Notes under the pieces: model-generated | Told to the model about the DNA's origin: nothing | The model's database searches: none | The model's input: only the letters and a program-made list of their open reading frames with translations | Assembly: GCA_022824315.1 (NCBI GenBank) | Contig: JAJEAC010000062.1 | Coordinates: 27,284-91,283, forward strand | Direction: 5' to 3' | Source: Silicimonas sp. | GTDB taxonomy: Bacteria > Pseudomonadota > Alphaproteobacteria > Rhodobacterales > Rhodobacteraceae | Length of the DNA stretch: 64,000 nt | Program-made: the position numbers and the translations under genes | Shown here: piece after piece, positions 45,389 to 53,229 of the stretch | Position numbering within the stretch: the stretch's first letter is position 1 | Layout of the letters: every line of letters begins with the position of its first letter

Positions 45389-46582
45389 TCATCCCTTCAC
45401 GGCCTTGACGATCTTTTCGGCTCCGTCCTTCAGGTTGTCGGCGGCGATCACGTCGAGACCGGAGGAGTCGATGATCTGCTTGCCGTCCTCGACATTCGTG
45501 CCTTCGAGGCGGACCACGAGCGGCACCTTGAGGCCGACTTCCCTCACGGCGGCGACGACGCCTTCGGCGATGATGTCGCAGCGCATGATGCCGCCGAAGA
45601 TGTTGACGAGAATGCCCTTCACGTTCGGGTCCGAGGTGATGATCTTGAACGCCTCGGTCACCTTTTCCTTGGTGGCGCCGCCGCCCACGTCGAGGAAGTT
45701 GGCGGGTTCGGCGCCGTAGAGCTTGATGATGTCCATGGTCGCCATGGCGAGGCCTGCGCCGTTCACCATGCAGCCGATCTCGCCGTCGAGCGCAATGTAG
45801 TTGAGGTCATGCCTCGACGCCTCAAGCTCCTTGGGATCCTCTTCGGTCGTGTCCCTCAACTCGGCGATGTCTGCCTGGCGGTAGAGGGCGTTCGAGTCGA
45901 ATCCCATCTTGGCGTCGAGGCATTTCAGGTCGCCCCCGCGGGTCACGATCAGCGGGTTGATTTCCAGCATCTCCATGTCCCTGGAAACGAAGAGGTCGTG
46001 GAGCTGGCCCATCAGCTTGACGCACTGCTTGACCTGGGGCCCTTCGAGTCCGAGCGCGAAGGCGATCCGGCGCCCGTGGAAGGCCTGGTATCCTGTCGCG
46101 GGATCGACGCTGAAGGAGAGGATCCGCTCCGGGGTCGCTTCTGCGACCTCCTCGATGTCCATGCCGCCCTCCGTCGAGGCGACGAAGCTGACGCGGCTGG
46201 TGCCGCGATCGACCAGGAGCGCGAGGTACATCTCGCGATCGATCGTGGAGCCGTCCTCGATGTAGATGCGGTTGACCTGCTTTCCGGCCGGTCCGGTCTG
46301 CTTGGTGACCAGCGTTCGGCCCAGCATGCGGCGGGTTTCCTCGGCGGCCGCCTGCGCGGAACCGGTGATTCGCACGCCGCCCTTCTCTCCGGCGTCAGGT
46401 TCCTTGAAGGACCCTTTGCCGCGTCCACCGGCGTGTATCTGGGCCTTCACGACCCAGGCGGGGCCGTCCAGCGCGCCTGCTGCGGTTTTCGCGTCCTCCG
46501 CTTTCAGAACCACGCGTCCGTCGGATACCGGGGCTCCCGCATCACGCAGCAGCGCCTTTGCCTGATACTCGTGAATGTTCAA
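45389..46582 (-). CDS. sucC: Succinyl-CoA synthetase beta subunit
   Basis: A 397-residue ADP/GDP-forming subunit. It begins [20 protein letters not shown] and contains [56 protein letters not shown] and [17 protein letters not shown]. The start is a TTG preceded by a strong GGGGG site, giving exactly the family N-terminus and length. It is the first gene of the suc group; two GTGATCAC palindromes lie about 110 bases upstream. Confidence 0.95.
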   Translation of the reverse strand: MNIHEYQAKALLRDAGAPVSDGRVVLKAEDAKTAAGALDGPAWVVKAQIHAGGRGKGSFKEPDAGEKGGVRITGSAQAAAEETRRMLGRTLVTKQTGPAGKQVNRIYIEDGSTIDREMYLALLVDRGTSRVSFVASTEGGMDIEEVAEATPERILSFSVDPATGYQAFHGRRIAFALGLEGPQVKQCVKLMGQLHDLFVSRDMEMLEINPLIVTRGGDLKCLDAKMGFDSNALYRQADIAELRDTTEEDPKELEASRHDLNYIALDGEIGCMVNGAGLAMATMDIIKLYGAEPANFLDVGGGATKEKVTEAFKIITSDPNVKGILVNIFGGIMRCDIIAEGVVAAVREVGLKVPLVVRLEGTNVEDGKQIIDSSGLDVIAADNLKDGAEKIVKAVKG

Positions 46583-46690
46583 CGCAACCCCCTGATCATG
46601 GTATTTTTTCGATGCGGCCTTGCCCAAAGACACCCATAGCGTCCTGCGATCAACAGGTTATTTGAGATTAGGTCAAATTGTCCCAGTTTT

Positions 46691-46718
46691 GTGATCACTG
46701 AATTTTTTGTGTGATCAC
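46691..46718. promoter_or_regulatory. Paired GTGATCAC palindromes upstream of sucC
   Basis: Two perfect copies of GTGATCAC at 46691-46698 and 46711-46718 are exactly 20 bases apart (about two helical turns) with an AT-rich spacer. They lie 110-136 bases before the sucC start and about 200 bases before the divergent higB relic. The phasing suggests a cooperative regulator site for the suc operon. The regulator is unknown. Confidence 0.55.
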
Positions 46719-46839
46719 ATGGCGCATGAATGCAGCATTCACGTCGCGTTCCGACTCGGCGCCTCGATGCGCGCCGGTACTTGTTCCCGGGAGTCACCTA
46801 CGCAGAAGTCGTTTTTGGGGTGCCTGCCCAGATATGCAC

Positions 46840-46868
46840 TTGAAAACATAGGCAACGTAAAGCATATT
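46840..46868 (+). promoter_or_regulatory. Promoter of the higBA-like module
   Basis: TTGAAA (46840-46845), 17 bases, CATATT (46863-46868) on the plus strand, 50 bases before the toxin ATG. The local AT content is well above the surroundings. Confidence 0.4.
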
Positions 46869-46918
46869 CTCCATGCGGGAAATTCGCCGCTGCCAACAGT
46901 CGAAGGACAGGAGAAGCA

Positions 46919-47298
46919 ATGGCATGGGCAATCGAATTTCATAGCGATTTTGCACTCGAATTTGAATTTTTTCGGACAACGTGAAGGTGGAGGTTCTCGC
47001 TCTTGCAGAAATACTTCGAGAAGTAGGGCCAGAACTCAACCGACCACATGCGGATACGCTTAAGGGGTCTAGGCACAGCAACATGAAAGAACTTCGGTGC
47101 CGTGGGGCCTGCAAGACGTGGCGTGTGGCATTTGCCTTCACGCCGACGCGCGTGGCGCTGCTTTTGGCGGCAGGCGACAAGTCCGGCACAAAGGAGAAGC
47201 GATTTTACAAGAGCCTGATCAAGAAGGCCGACGCACGGTTCGACCAATTCCTGACCGAAACGACCAACAGCGAGACCGCTGCCAATGAAAGTGAATGA
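46919..47298 (+). pseudogene. HigB/RelE-type toxin with a -1 frame change
   Basis: The ATG (with AGGAGAAG upstream) encodes MAWAIEFHSDFALEFEFF and then stops at 46982-46984. The rest of the toxin follows in another frame: VKVEVLALAEILREVGPEL, NMKELRCRGACKTWRVAFAF and AGDKSGTKEKRFYKSLI. Re-reading one base in the T6 run at 46967-46972 would join the parts as FEFFSDNVKVEVL, matching the family. So either one T was lost, or a -1 slip makes the protein. Such toxins cleave mRNA at ribosomes. An intact antitoxin lies 74 bases downstream. Confidence 0.75.
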
Positions 47299-47372
47299 GC
47301 CACCGTGAACATCCCCAAAGCACGGCTTTGGGAGTGCGCAGGAGACAGTACAGAAAGTTTGCGAGAGACAAC

Positions 47373-47690
47373 ATGGGAAATGTAAGCCTTGGGGAAATGA
47401 AGGCACGCCAATCCCCCGAAATACGGAAACGGGTCAAGGTTCGCGCTGCGGAACTACGGACCGAACTGGCCACTTTGCGCGAAATCCGCGAAAAAATCGA
47501 CATGACGCAGGTCGAACTCGCGGCCATGCTTGATATCGGACAGGAAGGCGTATCGCGTCTGGAAAGACGCAACGACATATTGGTGTCCACACTTCGAAAG
47601 GTCGTCGAGGCGATGGGAGGCGACCTGCGTCTCATTGCCGAACTTCCAGACGGCGAACGCGTAGAACTGTCAGGCATTGGCGACGCATAG
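47373..47690 (+). CDS. XRE-family antitoxin (HigA-like)
   Basis: A 105-residue helix-turn-helix protein. The domain is at about 50-80 (MTQVELAAMLDIGQEGVSRL), with a preceding coiled helix and an ILVSTLRKVVEAMGGDLRLI tail that is typical of antitoxins paired with RelE/HigB toxins. It is intact and would neutralise the toxin and repress the operon. The ATG at 47373 follows GAGAG and is chosen over the longer frame from 47295, which begins within the toxin end. Confidence 0.8.
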   Translation: MGNVSLGEMKARQSPEIRKRVKVRAAELRTELATLREIREKIDMTQVELAAMLDIGQEGVSRLERRNDILVSTLRKVVEAMGGDLRLIAELPDGERVELSGIGDA

Positions 47691-48196
47691 CTGGCCGTTC
47701 GAGTTGGCCCCTTCATCTAGCGTCGCCTGTTGGCATCGTTGCTGTCCTGAACCGTCAAGCACGCAGCTGGCGGCGTGGACATGCGGGAACAGCGGAGCGT
47801 CCGATGAACCCCGCCGGACATTTGCACCGTGACCGCCAGCGCGTGCAGACGGAGGTGAAAATCGCATCCTTCGAAAGCGGTTCCTGCAGGCTATGTGCCC
47901 GGAGGTGGCCCTAGGCATCCCGTCGTCACACGTGCCATCTGGAATGCCACCATCGGCAACTCGGCCTGCAACTACGCCAGTCCAAGTTGCTGGCTGCGGA
48001 AAGAGCAGATCCCGGAAATGATGCATCCTTGGCCGCCCCCGGTTTTGATTTCCAGTGCGATGCTTTTCCGATTCCGGTGTCAGGGACAGTTCGCGGTGCA
48101 AGATCTCGAAACCCGCTGCGCCAACTGGAACAAACCTGGTTTTCCTTCCTGGCCTCATGGTCGAAGGTTCAAAGCGGATGCGCTTTCATTTCGAAG
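47691..48196. other. Intergenic stretch without a recognised gene
   Basis: About 500 bases between the first and second TA modules. Long frames in this stretch give no family resemblance on either strand. No hairpin with a T-run was seen. Confidence 0.5.
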
Positions 48197-48516
48197 ATGG
48201 AGTGGACGGTCGCAGGCGTGTCGGCCGTCGGTGCCGAAATCGAGGTATTGCCGGTGGCGTTGCGTGCCCGGCTGCTGCGACTGCTAGAGACGGTGGAGAA
48301 TGTCGGGCTGGAGGTTCTACGCGCGCCGCATGTCAGGCACCTTGAGGGGAAGCTCTGGGAGCTTCGCGTGCGGGCCAAGGGTGGTATAGTTCGGGGAATC
48401 TACGTCACGGCCACGGGCGGCGACTGGTTGTGCTGCACGTCTTAGAGCAGAAGTCACGCAAGACGCCGCGCCGCGCGCTCGCTTACCGCCCGAGTGCGAA
48501 TGAAAGAGGTGATGAC
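48197..48516 (+). pseudogene. Gp49/DUF891-type RelE-superfamily toxin, frameshifted
   Basis: The frame starts MEWTVAGVSAVGAEIEVLPV and continues VRHLEGKLWELRVRAKGGIV to IYVTATGG, the pattern of phage-derived Gp49-like HigB toxins. It then runs to a stop, while the expected ending RLVVLHVLEQKSRKTPRRAL continues in another frame from about 48421. Adding one base near 48414-48421 restores TGRRLVVLHV, the family sequence. Loss of a single base thus inactivated it. The shifted frame runs without a stop into the antitoxin relic. Confidence 0.72.
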
Positions 48517-48801
48517 ATAACGAAGCTGAAGGAGCTGAAAGCGCGCCTCATGGAAGATTCGGAGTTCCAAGAGGAATATGCGCGCGTCGATGAAGAGTAC
48601 GCGCTCATCGAGGAGCTTGTCCGCGCTCGGGCGGCGGCCAAGTTGACGTAGGCGGAGCTTGCCCGGCGGCTCGGCACGACGGAGTCAGCAGTCGCGCGGC
48701 TGGAGGGAGGCCAGGTGTCGCCGTCATTCGCGAGCCTCCGCCGCCATGCCGAGGCAACCGGCACGCGACTTACGGTTGGTTTGGTTTGTGCCGAAAGTTG
48801 A
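48517..48801 (+). pseudogene. HigA-like XRE antitoxin with lost start and nonsense codon
   Basis: A 94-codon frame reads ITKLKELKARLMEDSEFQEE, then ARAAAKLT, an amber stop (48649-48651), and AELARRLGTTESAVARLEGG before a normal stop. The family sequence is MTKLKELK... and ...LTQAELA, so the ATG has become ATA and a CAG has become TAG. The helix-turn-helix lies after the stop. An AGAGGTG site still precedes the dead start. Confidence 0.75.
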
Positions 48802-49135
48802 CTTGCTGGCCGGAGCGGATCCACTGAGATGGCCCGGCGCGGCGACTTCCTAAGTGCGCTAGCGCTACGGTGGAATACGGAGGAGCCGATCGATTTGACG
48901 TTCCGCTGGCAATGGCCCTTTCCGGATCCAGGGTGATAGGGCGCCGGCAAGCGGGCCGGGATCGTCGCTGGTGATGGTGATTTGGCCGGTCTGGGCCTCG
49001 CGTCCATTCCTGTCGCGCCTCCATTTATTCTGACTGTCCAGTTGGCACCCACTTGCCACGCGCCCAAACCACTTGAAAATTCACGCAAGGGCATTGCGGG
49101 TGGATTGATTGAAGCCGAAAGACTACACCCCGTGC
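48802..49135. other. Intergenic stretch without a recognised gene
   Basis: About 330 bases between the second and third TA modules; no protein family, repeat or terminator could be supported. Confidence 0.5.
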
Positions 49136-49433
49136 ATGTTCAAGATGCGCAGCATCGAAACCGGAGTGAAGTGGATCGACGGATAGCGGGATGCCAGTGC
49201 CCGCGCACGTGGTTGCCCGGATCGAGCGCCTGTTGCCTCGAAGGTCTGGCGTATCGGGATGGTCGGTTGGGAGCGATTTTGGACTGAGTATGGACCATGG
49301 GAACGGCTACCAGGAAAATTTTACCAAGCGTGAGCGCCCGATTGTCGTTCTGCTGTTCGGCGGGGACAAGAGTTCTTGGAGTCGGGAAATCAGAACGGCG
49401 CTTCATCTTGCGCGAGACCCAAAAGGAAGATGA
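49136..49433 (+). pseudogene. Addiction-module killer protein (HigB-like), broken
   Basis: From the ATG the frame reads MFKMRSIETGVKWIDG, an amber codon, then RDASARAR. The family continues as ARIERL, found in another frame: VVARIERLLPRRS, MDHGNGYQENFTKRERP and IVVLLFGGDKSS, then REIRTALHLARD. The family pattern is WIDGLRDATARARIxARIERL...GPGYRVYF...IVVLLCGGDKSSQ. One nonsense change and at least one frameshift have disabled it. Its antidote gene follows after one base. Confidence 0.72.
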
Positions 49434-49434
49434 A

Positions 49435-49737
49435 ATGACAAGGACTGTCACCACACTCCATGACGTGGCCGAACACCTTCATACCGTAGAGGACATGGCT
49501 GCGTATCTTGAGGCTTGCATGGAGGAGGCTCCCTCGGATGCGACATTCATTGCCAAGGCGCTTGGCGACATCGTCCGGGCCAAGGGTATGTCCGAGGTCG
49601 CATGCGCGGACGGCCAATCCTGGGATTGTCTCCACAGGGCGCTGTCAGGCGATCACAATCCTACGCTGGTCACGGTTCTCAAGGTTCTTGGCGCTGTTGG
49701 TCTCAGGTTCCGCGTCGAAGCGGCGTCTCGACAATGA
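49435..49737 (+). CDS. Addiction-module antidote protein (HigA-like), intact
   Basis: A 100-residue antitoxin. The N-terminal part is VAEHLHTVEDMAAYLEACME and ATFIAKALGDIVRAKGMSEV; the C-terminal DNA-binding part is LHRALSGDHNPTLVTVLKVL. AGGAAG precedes the ATG. Its cognate toxin upstream is broken, so it is an orphan that may persist as a repressor. Its stop overlaps the next small gene as ATGA. Confidence 0.82.
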   Translation: MTRTVTTLHDVAEHLHTVEDMAAYLEACMEEAPSDATFIAKALGDIVRAKGMSEVACADGQSWDCLHRALSGDHNPTLVTVLKVLGAVGLRFRVEAASRQ

Positions 49738-49895
49738 CACAAGAGGAGCAGGCGCTGGCGGACGACAAGATGCGGGCTGAAGTCGCCAGTAGTCACGCTG
49801 AGACCCGTCCAATCGGGGTTAATGCCCTTCTCGCTCCGTTGCTTGCGGCCGTCGCGGTAACGGGCCTTGCTGCGGCGCTCGTGAAGCTGTTCTGA
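49734..49895 (+). CDS. Small single-helix membrane protein coupled to the antidote gene
   Basis: A 53-residue protein starting MTQEEQALADDKMRAEVASS and ending in one hydrophobic helix (about 28-51, LLAPLLAAVAVTGLAAALVK). No known family was recognised. The ATGA overlap with the antidote stop shows the pair is cotranslated. A stem-loop follows. A membrane-acting peptide toxin or an anchor for the antidote are both possible; neither is shown. Confidence 0.6.
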   Translation: MTQEEQALADDKMRAEVASSHAETRPIGVNALLAPLLAAVAVTGLAAALVKLF

Positions 49896-49916
49896 TGACG
49901 GGGGCATGAATGGGCT

Positions 49917-49954
49917 TTCGCCGACTGTACCGCGGTTTCGCCGGCGTCGGCGAA
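49917..49954 (+). terminator. Stem-loop after the antidote/membrane-protein pair
   Basis: Perfect 9-bp arms TTCGCCGAC and GTCGGCGAA around a 20-base loop, 22 bases past the small gene stop. No T-run follows, so a terminator role is weakly supported. Confidence 0.3.
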
Positions 49955-50096
49955 GGTGCTGGGCTATCACTGATTCGAGCCGAATTGCCGAGGCTCTCGA
50001 CGTCCGACATGGCATGATCAACTCCCAAATCCAGTCCAATGTGCGCCGCCGGGCATTTCGGAAGCAAGGACAAGAGGGTGACAAAGGTGCCGAAAG

Positions 50097-50531
50097 ATGA
50101 TCTTCGAAAAAGCTGACCTTGAGTTGACGCGCTTTGACGCCGCCGAATATCTGGACACGCCCGATGCGCAGTCCGAGTATCTTTCCCTTGCCTTCGAGAC
50201 CGATGACCCGAGCTACATAAGACGCGCGCTTGCAACGGTTGCGCGTGCGCGGAGAATGAGTGCGGTCGCCGCCCGTGCCATCGAGTCCAGCCTCGACCAG
50301 TGCCCAACCCAGAGTGCTGTCGCGGCCCGGGAAAGAGCTGCAAAGAAGACAACGAAGTTCGATCCTGCGGATTACCTCAAGTCTACCAACGTGCATGCGG
50401 AACTCTTGTCCGAAGCGTTCGAAACTGGCGATCCGACCTTCATCGATCACGCGCTGGACACGGTCGCTCGTGCGCGTGGTATGACGGTCATGCGCGCAAT
50501 GGGACAAGGTGATGTGGAAATCCCTGAATGA
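50097..50531 (+). CDS. Tandem-repeat antidote-like protein without helix-turn-helix
   Basis: A 144-residue protein with two copies of the antidote N-terminal domain: TRFDAAEYLDTPDAQSEYLS (from residue 11) and TKFDPADYLKSTNVHAELLS (from residue 86), each followed by AFET(D/G)DP and ending TVARARxM. The copies are spaced 75 residues apart. Each copy stops before the DNA-binding domain seen in the antidote at 49435-49737. No toxin gene lies upstream. It looks like an internal duplication or fusion of two truncated antidotes. GTGACAAAGGTG precedes it. Confidence 0.7.
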   Translation: MIFEKADLELTRFDAAEYLDTPDAQSEYLSLAFETDDPSYIRRALATVARARRMSAVAARAIESSLDQCPTQSAVAARERAAKKTTKFDPADYLKSTNVHAELLSEAFETGDPTFIDHALDTVARARGMTVMRAMGQGDVEIPE

Positions 50532-50706
50532 GTTACTGAACGCGCTGCCCGAGGCTTGGCGGGAACGAATGGCGGTAACTGTTGCCGCATTCTTTTACGT
50601 GGGTTCGATATTCGTTCTTTCACCCTACGGGAATTTGGCAACGTTCAGCGCCATGGTGGTCTTCGGATTGGTTTTCACTGGCCTCGTCGCGCGCGGATTC
50701 AAGTAA
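50512..50706 (+). CDS. Small two-helix membrane protein
   Basis: A 64-residue protein, MWKSLNELLNALPEAWRERM then two hydrophobic helices (about 21-38 and 43-60) split by SPYGN. It overlaps the tandem antidote gene by 20 bases with AAGGTG just before the ATG. No family was recognised. This repeats the arrangement at 49435-49895: an antidote-type gene overlapping a small membrane-protein gene. Confidence 0.6.
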   Translation: MWKSLNELLNALPEAWRERMAVTVAAFFYVGSIFVLSPYGNLATFSAMVVFGLVFTGLVARGFK

Positions 50707-50926
50707 GCGACAGCGGACAGCAGCTCCCCGACCGGCCTGGCATGCATCTCTGGTTCCACCAAATGTCCTGGCGGTTCTTCGTCCAATGGCTTCAGTGATC
50801 CTTCAGGATGAGGCGAGCGGCCCAGTTGCAGTGCCGCAAGGTCACTCGTCTTTCGCCGGGCGTCAGAGACCGAACAACTTGGAGTTTAGCAAATCGCCAA
50901 GCGTTCGTGCTCCGTACATTCGAGTC

Positions 50927-51289
50927 TCACGACAGAGGCTCCCAAAGCTCGATCGCGTTGCCTTCAGGATCGTGAATGCGGGCGAAGCGGCCAATGCCCT
51001 CCATCTCGGTTTCGTCGCTGACCTCTATGCCTGCGGACGTCAGCTGCGCGATCATTGCATCCAGGTTTGCAACACGAAAGTTCAGCATGAAGGTCTTGTC
51101 CGACGAGAAATAGTCCGTGTCCGCAGCGAATGGCGAGAAGACCGTGACCCCGGCCTCGGATCTCCAGGGCGTCATGTCCATGTTCGTCGGGGCTGGATCG
51201 ATGCCAAGGTGATCCCGATACCAGTTTGCAAGGCCTTCCGGGTCCAGGGCCCGAAAGAAAAACCCGCCGAATCCCTGAACTTTCTGCAT
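50927..51289 (-). CDS. VOC-family (glyoxalase/bleomycin-resistance fold) protein
   Basis: A 120-residue protein starting MQKVQGFGGFFFRALDPEGL with two beta-alpha-beta-beta-beta units. It ends RIHDPEGNAIELWEP, the typical metal-ligand Glu end of the fold. The ligand and reaction are not evident. AGGAGG precedes the ATG; the open frame to 51451 is longer but lacks support. It is divergent from the methyltransferase cassette. Confidence 0.82.
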   Translation of the reverse strand: MQKVQGFGGFFFRALDPEGLANWYRDHLGIDPAPTNMDMTPWRSEAGVTVFSPFAADTDYFSSDKTFMLNFRVANLDAMIAQLTSAGIEVSDETEMEGIGRFARIHDPEGNAIELWEPLS

Positions 51290-51663
51290 GCTGCGTCCTC
51301 CTGTCTGTGCAGTGACTACCTTGGATGCTGGAGAATGCCAAACAGGTCGATAGTGTCTGACATGGCACCGATCCCGCCCCCTGAAACAGTGCCTGGTTGA
51401 GCTGATGCCTTTCGGCCCGGTGCCGGCCACGAGCGCGCCAGGGAAAGGCAAGCGCGGATTCGACTGGCCGCTGATCTGGTCTATGCCAAAGAGCCCGGAA
51501 ACTTCGCGATTTCGACGAAACGACGAAGAAGACGGTCACGATGGCGAAACCTGTCAAGCATGCGAAAGTCACATGATGAACTTGAGCGTGGGTAGCATAA
51601 AACCGGTTTTCCAACTGAAAAATTCAGCCAAAATGGTCTGAGCGAGGCACAAACGAAGGCAGA
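51290..51663. promoter_or_regulatory. Divergent control region with two palindromes before mttB-like gene
   Basis: The 374-base gap holds a perfect 12-bp palindrome AAAACCGGTTTT (51599-51610) and CTGAAAAATTCAG (51615-51627), 37-65 bases before the mttB-like start. No gene was recognised in the gap. They are plausible regulator sites; no consensus -35/-10 pair is clear. Confidence 0.45.
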
Positions 51664-53217
51664 GTGTTGGAAAATTTCGACGTCAGCGGCAACTCCGGTC
51701 AGGCGGGACGTGGGCGCCGCGGTCGCCGGTCCCGGCGCAATGTGTCTTTTGAAGCTGCGCCTTTCGTTGGCCGCAGGATCCCGGCCTACGAGTTGCTGGA
51801 TGATCCGGCCTTGTCGCGGATCGAGAAACAGGCCGACTGGATTCTGCAAAGGATCGGCGTTGAATTCCGAGGCGATCAGGTGGCGCTGGATCTCTTCGCC
51901 GAAGCGGGCGCCAGGGTTGCCGGGGAACGCGTCACCTTTGAGCCCGGGCATGTTCGAAGCTTGTGCGCATCGGCGCCCTCCGAGTTCCGGCTGCATGCGC
52001 GCGACCCTGACAAGTCGGTCACGCTTGGCGGCAACAACGTGGTGTTGAAGCCAGGTTACGGATCGCCCTTCGTAACGGACCTTGAACAGGGGCGCCGCTA
52101 TGCAACTCTTTCGGATTTCCGGAACTTCGTGAAACTTTCCTACGCAAGCCCATGGCTGCATCATTCGGGTGGCACGGTTGTGGAGCCCACCGACGTGCCC
52201 GTGAACAAGCGGCATCTGGACATGGTGCTGGCGCATCTGACCCTGTCGACCAAGCCGTTCATGGGCGGCGTCACGGCGCCGGAGCGGGCACAGGACAGCA
52301 TCGACATGGCACGGCTGGTCTTTGGCCGCGACGTCATGGACCGCCATCCGGTCATGCAAGGGAACATCAATGTCAACTCGCCGTTGATCTATGACCACAC
52401 GATGTCCGCCGCGTTGCGGGTCTATGCCGCCGCCAACCAATGCGTCTGCGTGTCACCGGCGATCTTCGCAGGTGCAATGGGGCCGTTGTCACCCGCCGCC
52501 GTCGCTGCACAGACCCTGGCCGAAGGGATGGTGGGCATCGCCTTGGCGCAACTCGTGCGCCCCGGGTGCCCGGTGGTGTTCGGCAGCTTTCATTCGACGA
52601 TGAATCTCCGCTCCGGCGCGCTGACGTTCGGCTCCCCGGAGGCCAATTTGACAACGATGGCTTTGTCCCAGCTGGGGCGTCGTTTGGGCGTTCCCGTTCG
52701 ATCGGGCGGCGGGCAGATCACGGCGGCGAACTCAGCCGACGGACAGGCGATGCAGGACAGCGCGGACGCCATGTGGGCGACGCTGCTGTCCGGCGCCCAT
52801 CAGGTCTGGCACGCTGCCGGCTGGCTCGAAGGCGGATTGGTGATGTCTTACGAGAAGTTCGTCATGGACCTCGACCATTGCGGCGCGATGCTCAAGATGC
52901 TGCAGGGATTTGGCACGGACGAGGAATCATTCGGGCGCGATGCCTATCTCGAGACCGGTCCGGGCGAGAATTTCCTGTCGACCGGTCACACCCTTCGCCA
53001 CTACGCGCGGGCAAACTTCGAACCCGCAATCCCGGAGGCGGGGCCCTTCGAGACCTGGACCGAAAGGGGTGGCCAAACCGCCGATCAACGCGCAGCCGCG
53101 CGATGGCGGCAGACCTTGAGCGACTACGAAGAGCCCGAACTGGACAAGCAGATCAGGGATGCGCTTGACGGGCTTGTTGCCGAGCGCAAAGCCTCCATGC
53201 CCGACGAATGGCACTAG
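51664..53217 (+). CDS. MttB-family methyltransferase (non-pyrrolysine)
   Basis: A 517-residue protein of the trimethylamine methyltransferase superfamily (COG5598). It has an Arg/Gly-rich N-terminus, then PAYELLDDPALSRIEKQADW and a TIM barrel with the segments HSGGTVVEPTDVP, GNINVNSPLIYD and RSGGGQITAANSADGQAM. No in-frame amber codon occurs, so it is a non-Pyl member, like glycine-betaine methyltransferases. It would demethylate a quaternary amine. The next gene, 12 bases on, is a folate-type methyl acceptor protein. GTG or the following TTG is the start. Confidence 0.85.
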   Translation: MLENFDVSGNSGQAGRGRRGRRSRRNVSFEAAPFVGRRIPAYELLDDPALSRIEKQADWILQRIGVEFRGDQVALDLFAEAGARVAGERVTFEPGHVRSLCASAPSEFRLHARDPDKSVTLGGNNVVLKPGYGSPFVTDLEQGRRYATLSDFRNFVKLSYASPWLHHSGGTVVEPTDVPVNKRHLDMVLAHLTLSTKPFMGGVTAPERAQDSIDMARLVFGRDVMDRHPVMQGNINVNSPLIYDHTMSAALRVYAAANQCVCVSPAIFAGAMGPLSPAAVAAQTLAEGMVGIALAQLVRPGCPVVFGSFHSTMNLRSGALTFGSPEANLTTMALSQLGRRLGVPVRSGGGQITAANSADGQAMQDSADAMWATLLSGAHQVWHAAGWLEGGLVMSYEKFVMDLDHCGAMLKMLQGFGTDEESFGRDAYLETGPGENFLSTGHTLRHYARANFEPAIPEAGPFETWTERGGQTADQRAAARWRQTLSDYEEPELDKQIRDALDGLVAERKASMPDEWH

Positions 53218-53229
53218 AAAGGAACCATC

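Noticed and set aside
51664..53217. Pyrrolysine-containing trimethylamine methyltransferase
   Set aside because: The frame has no internal amber codon and no pyl genes are in the window.
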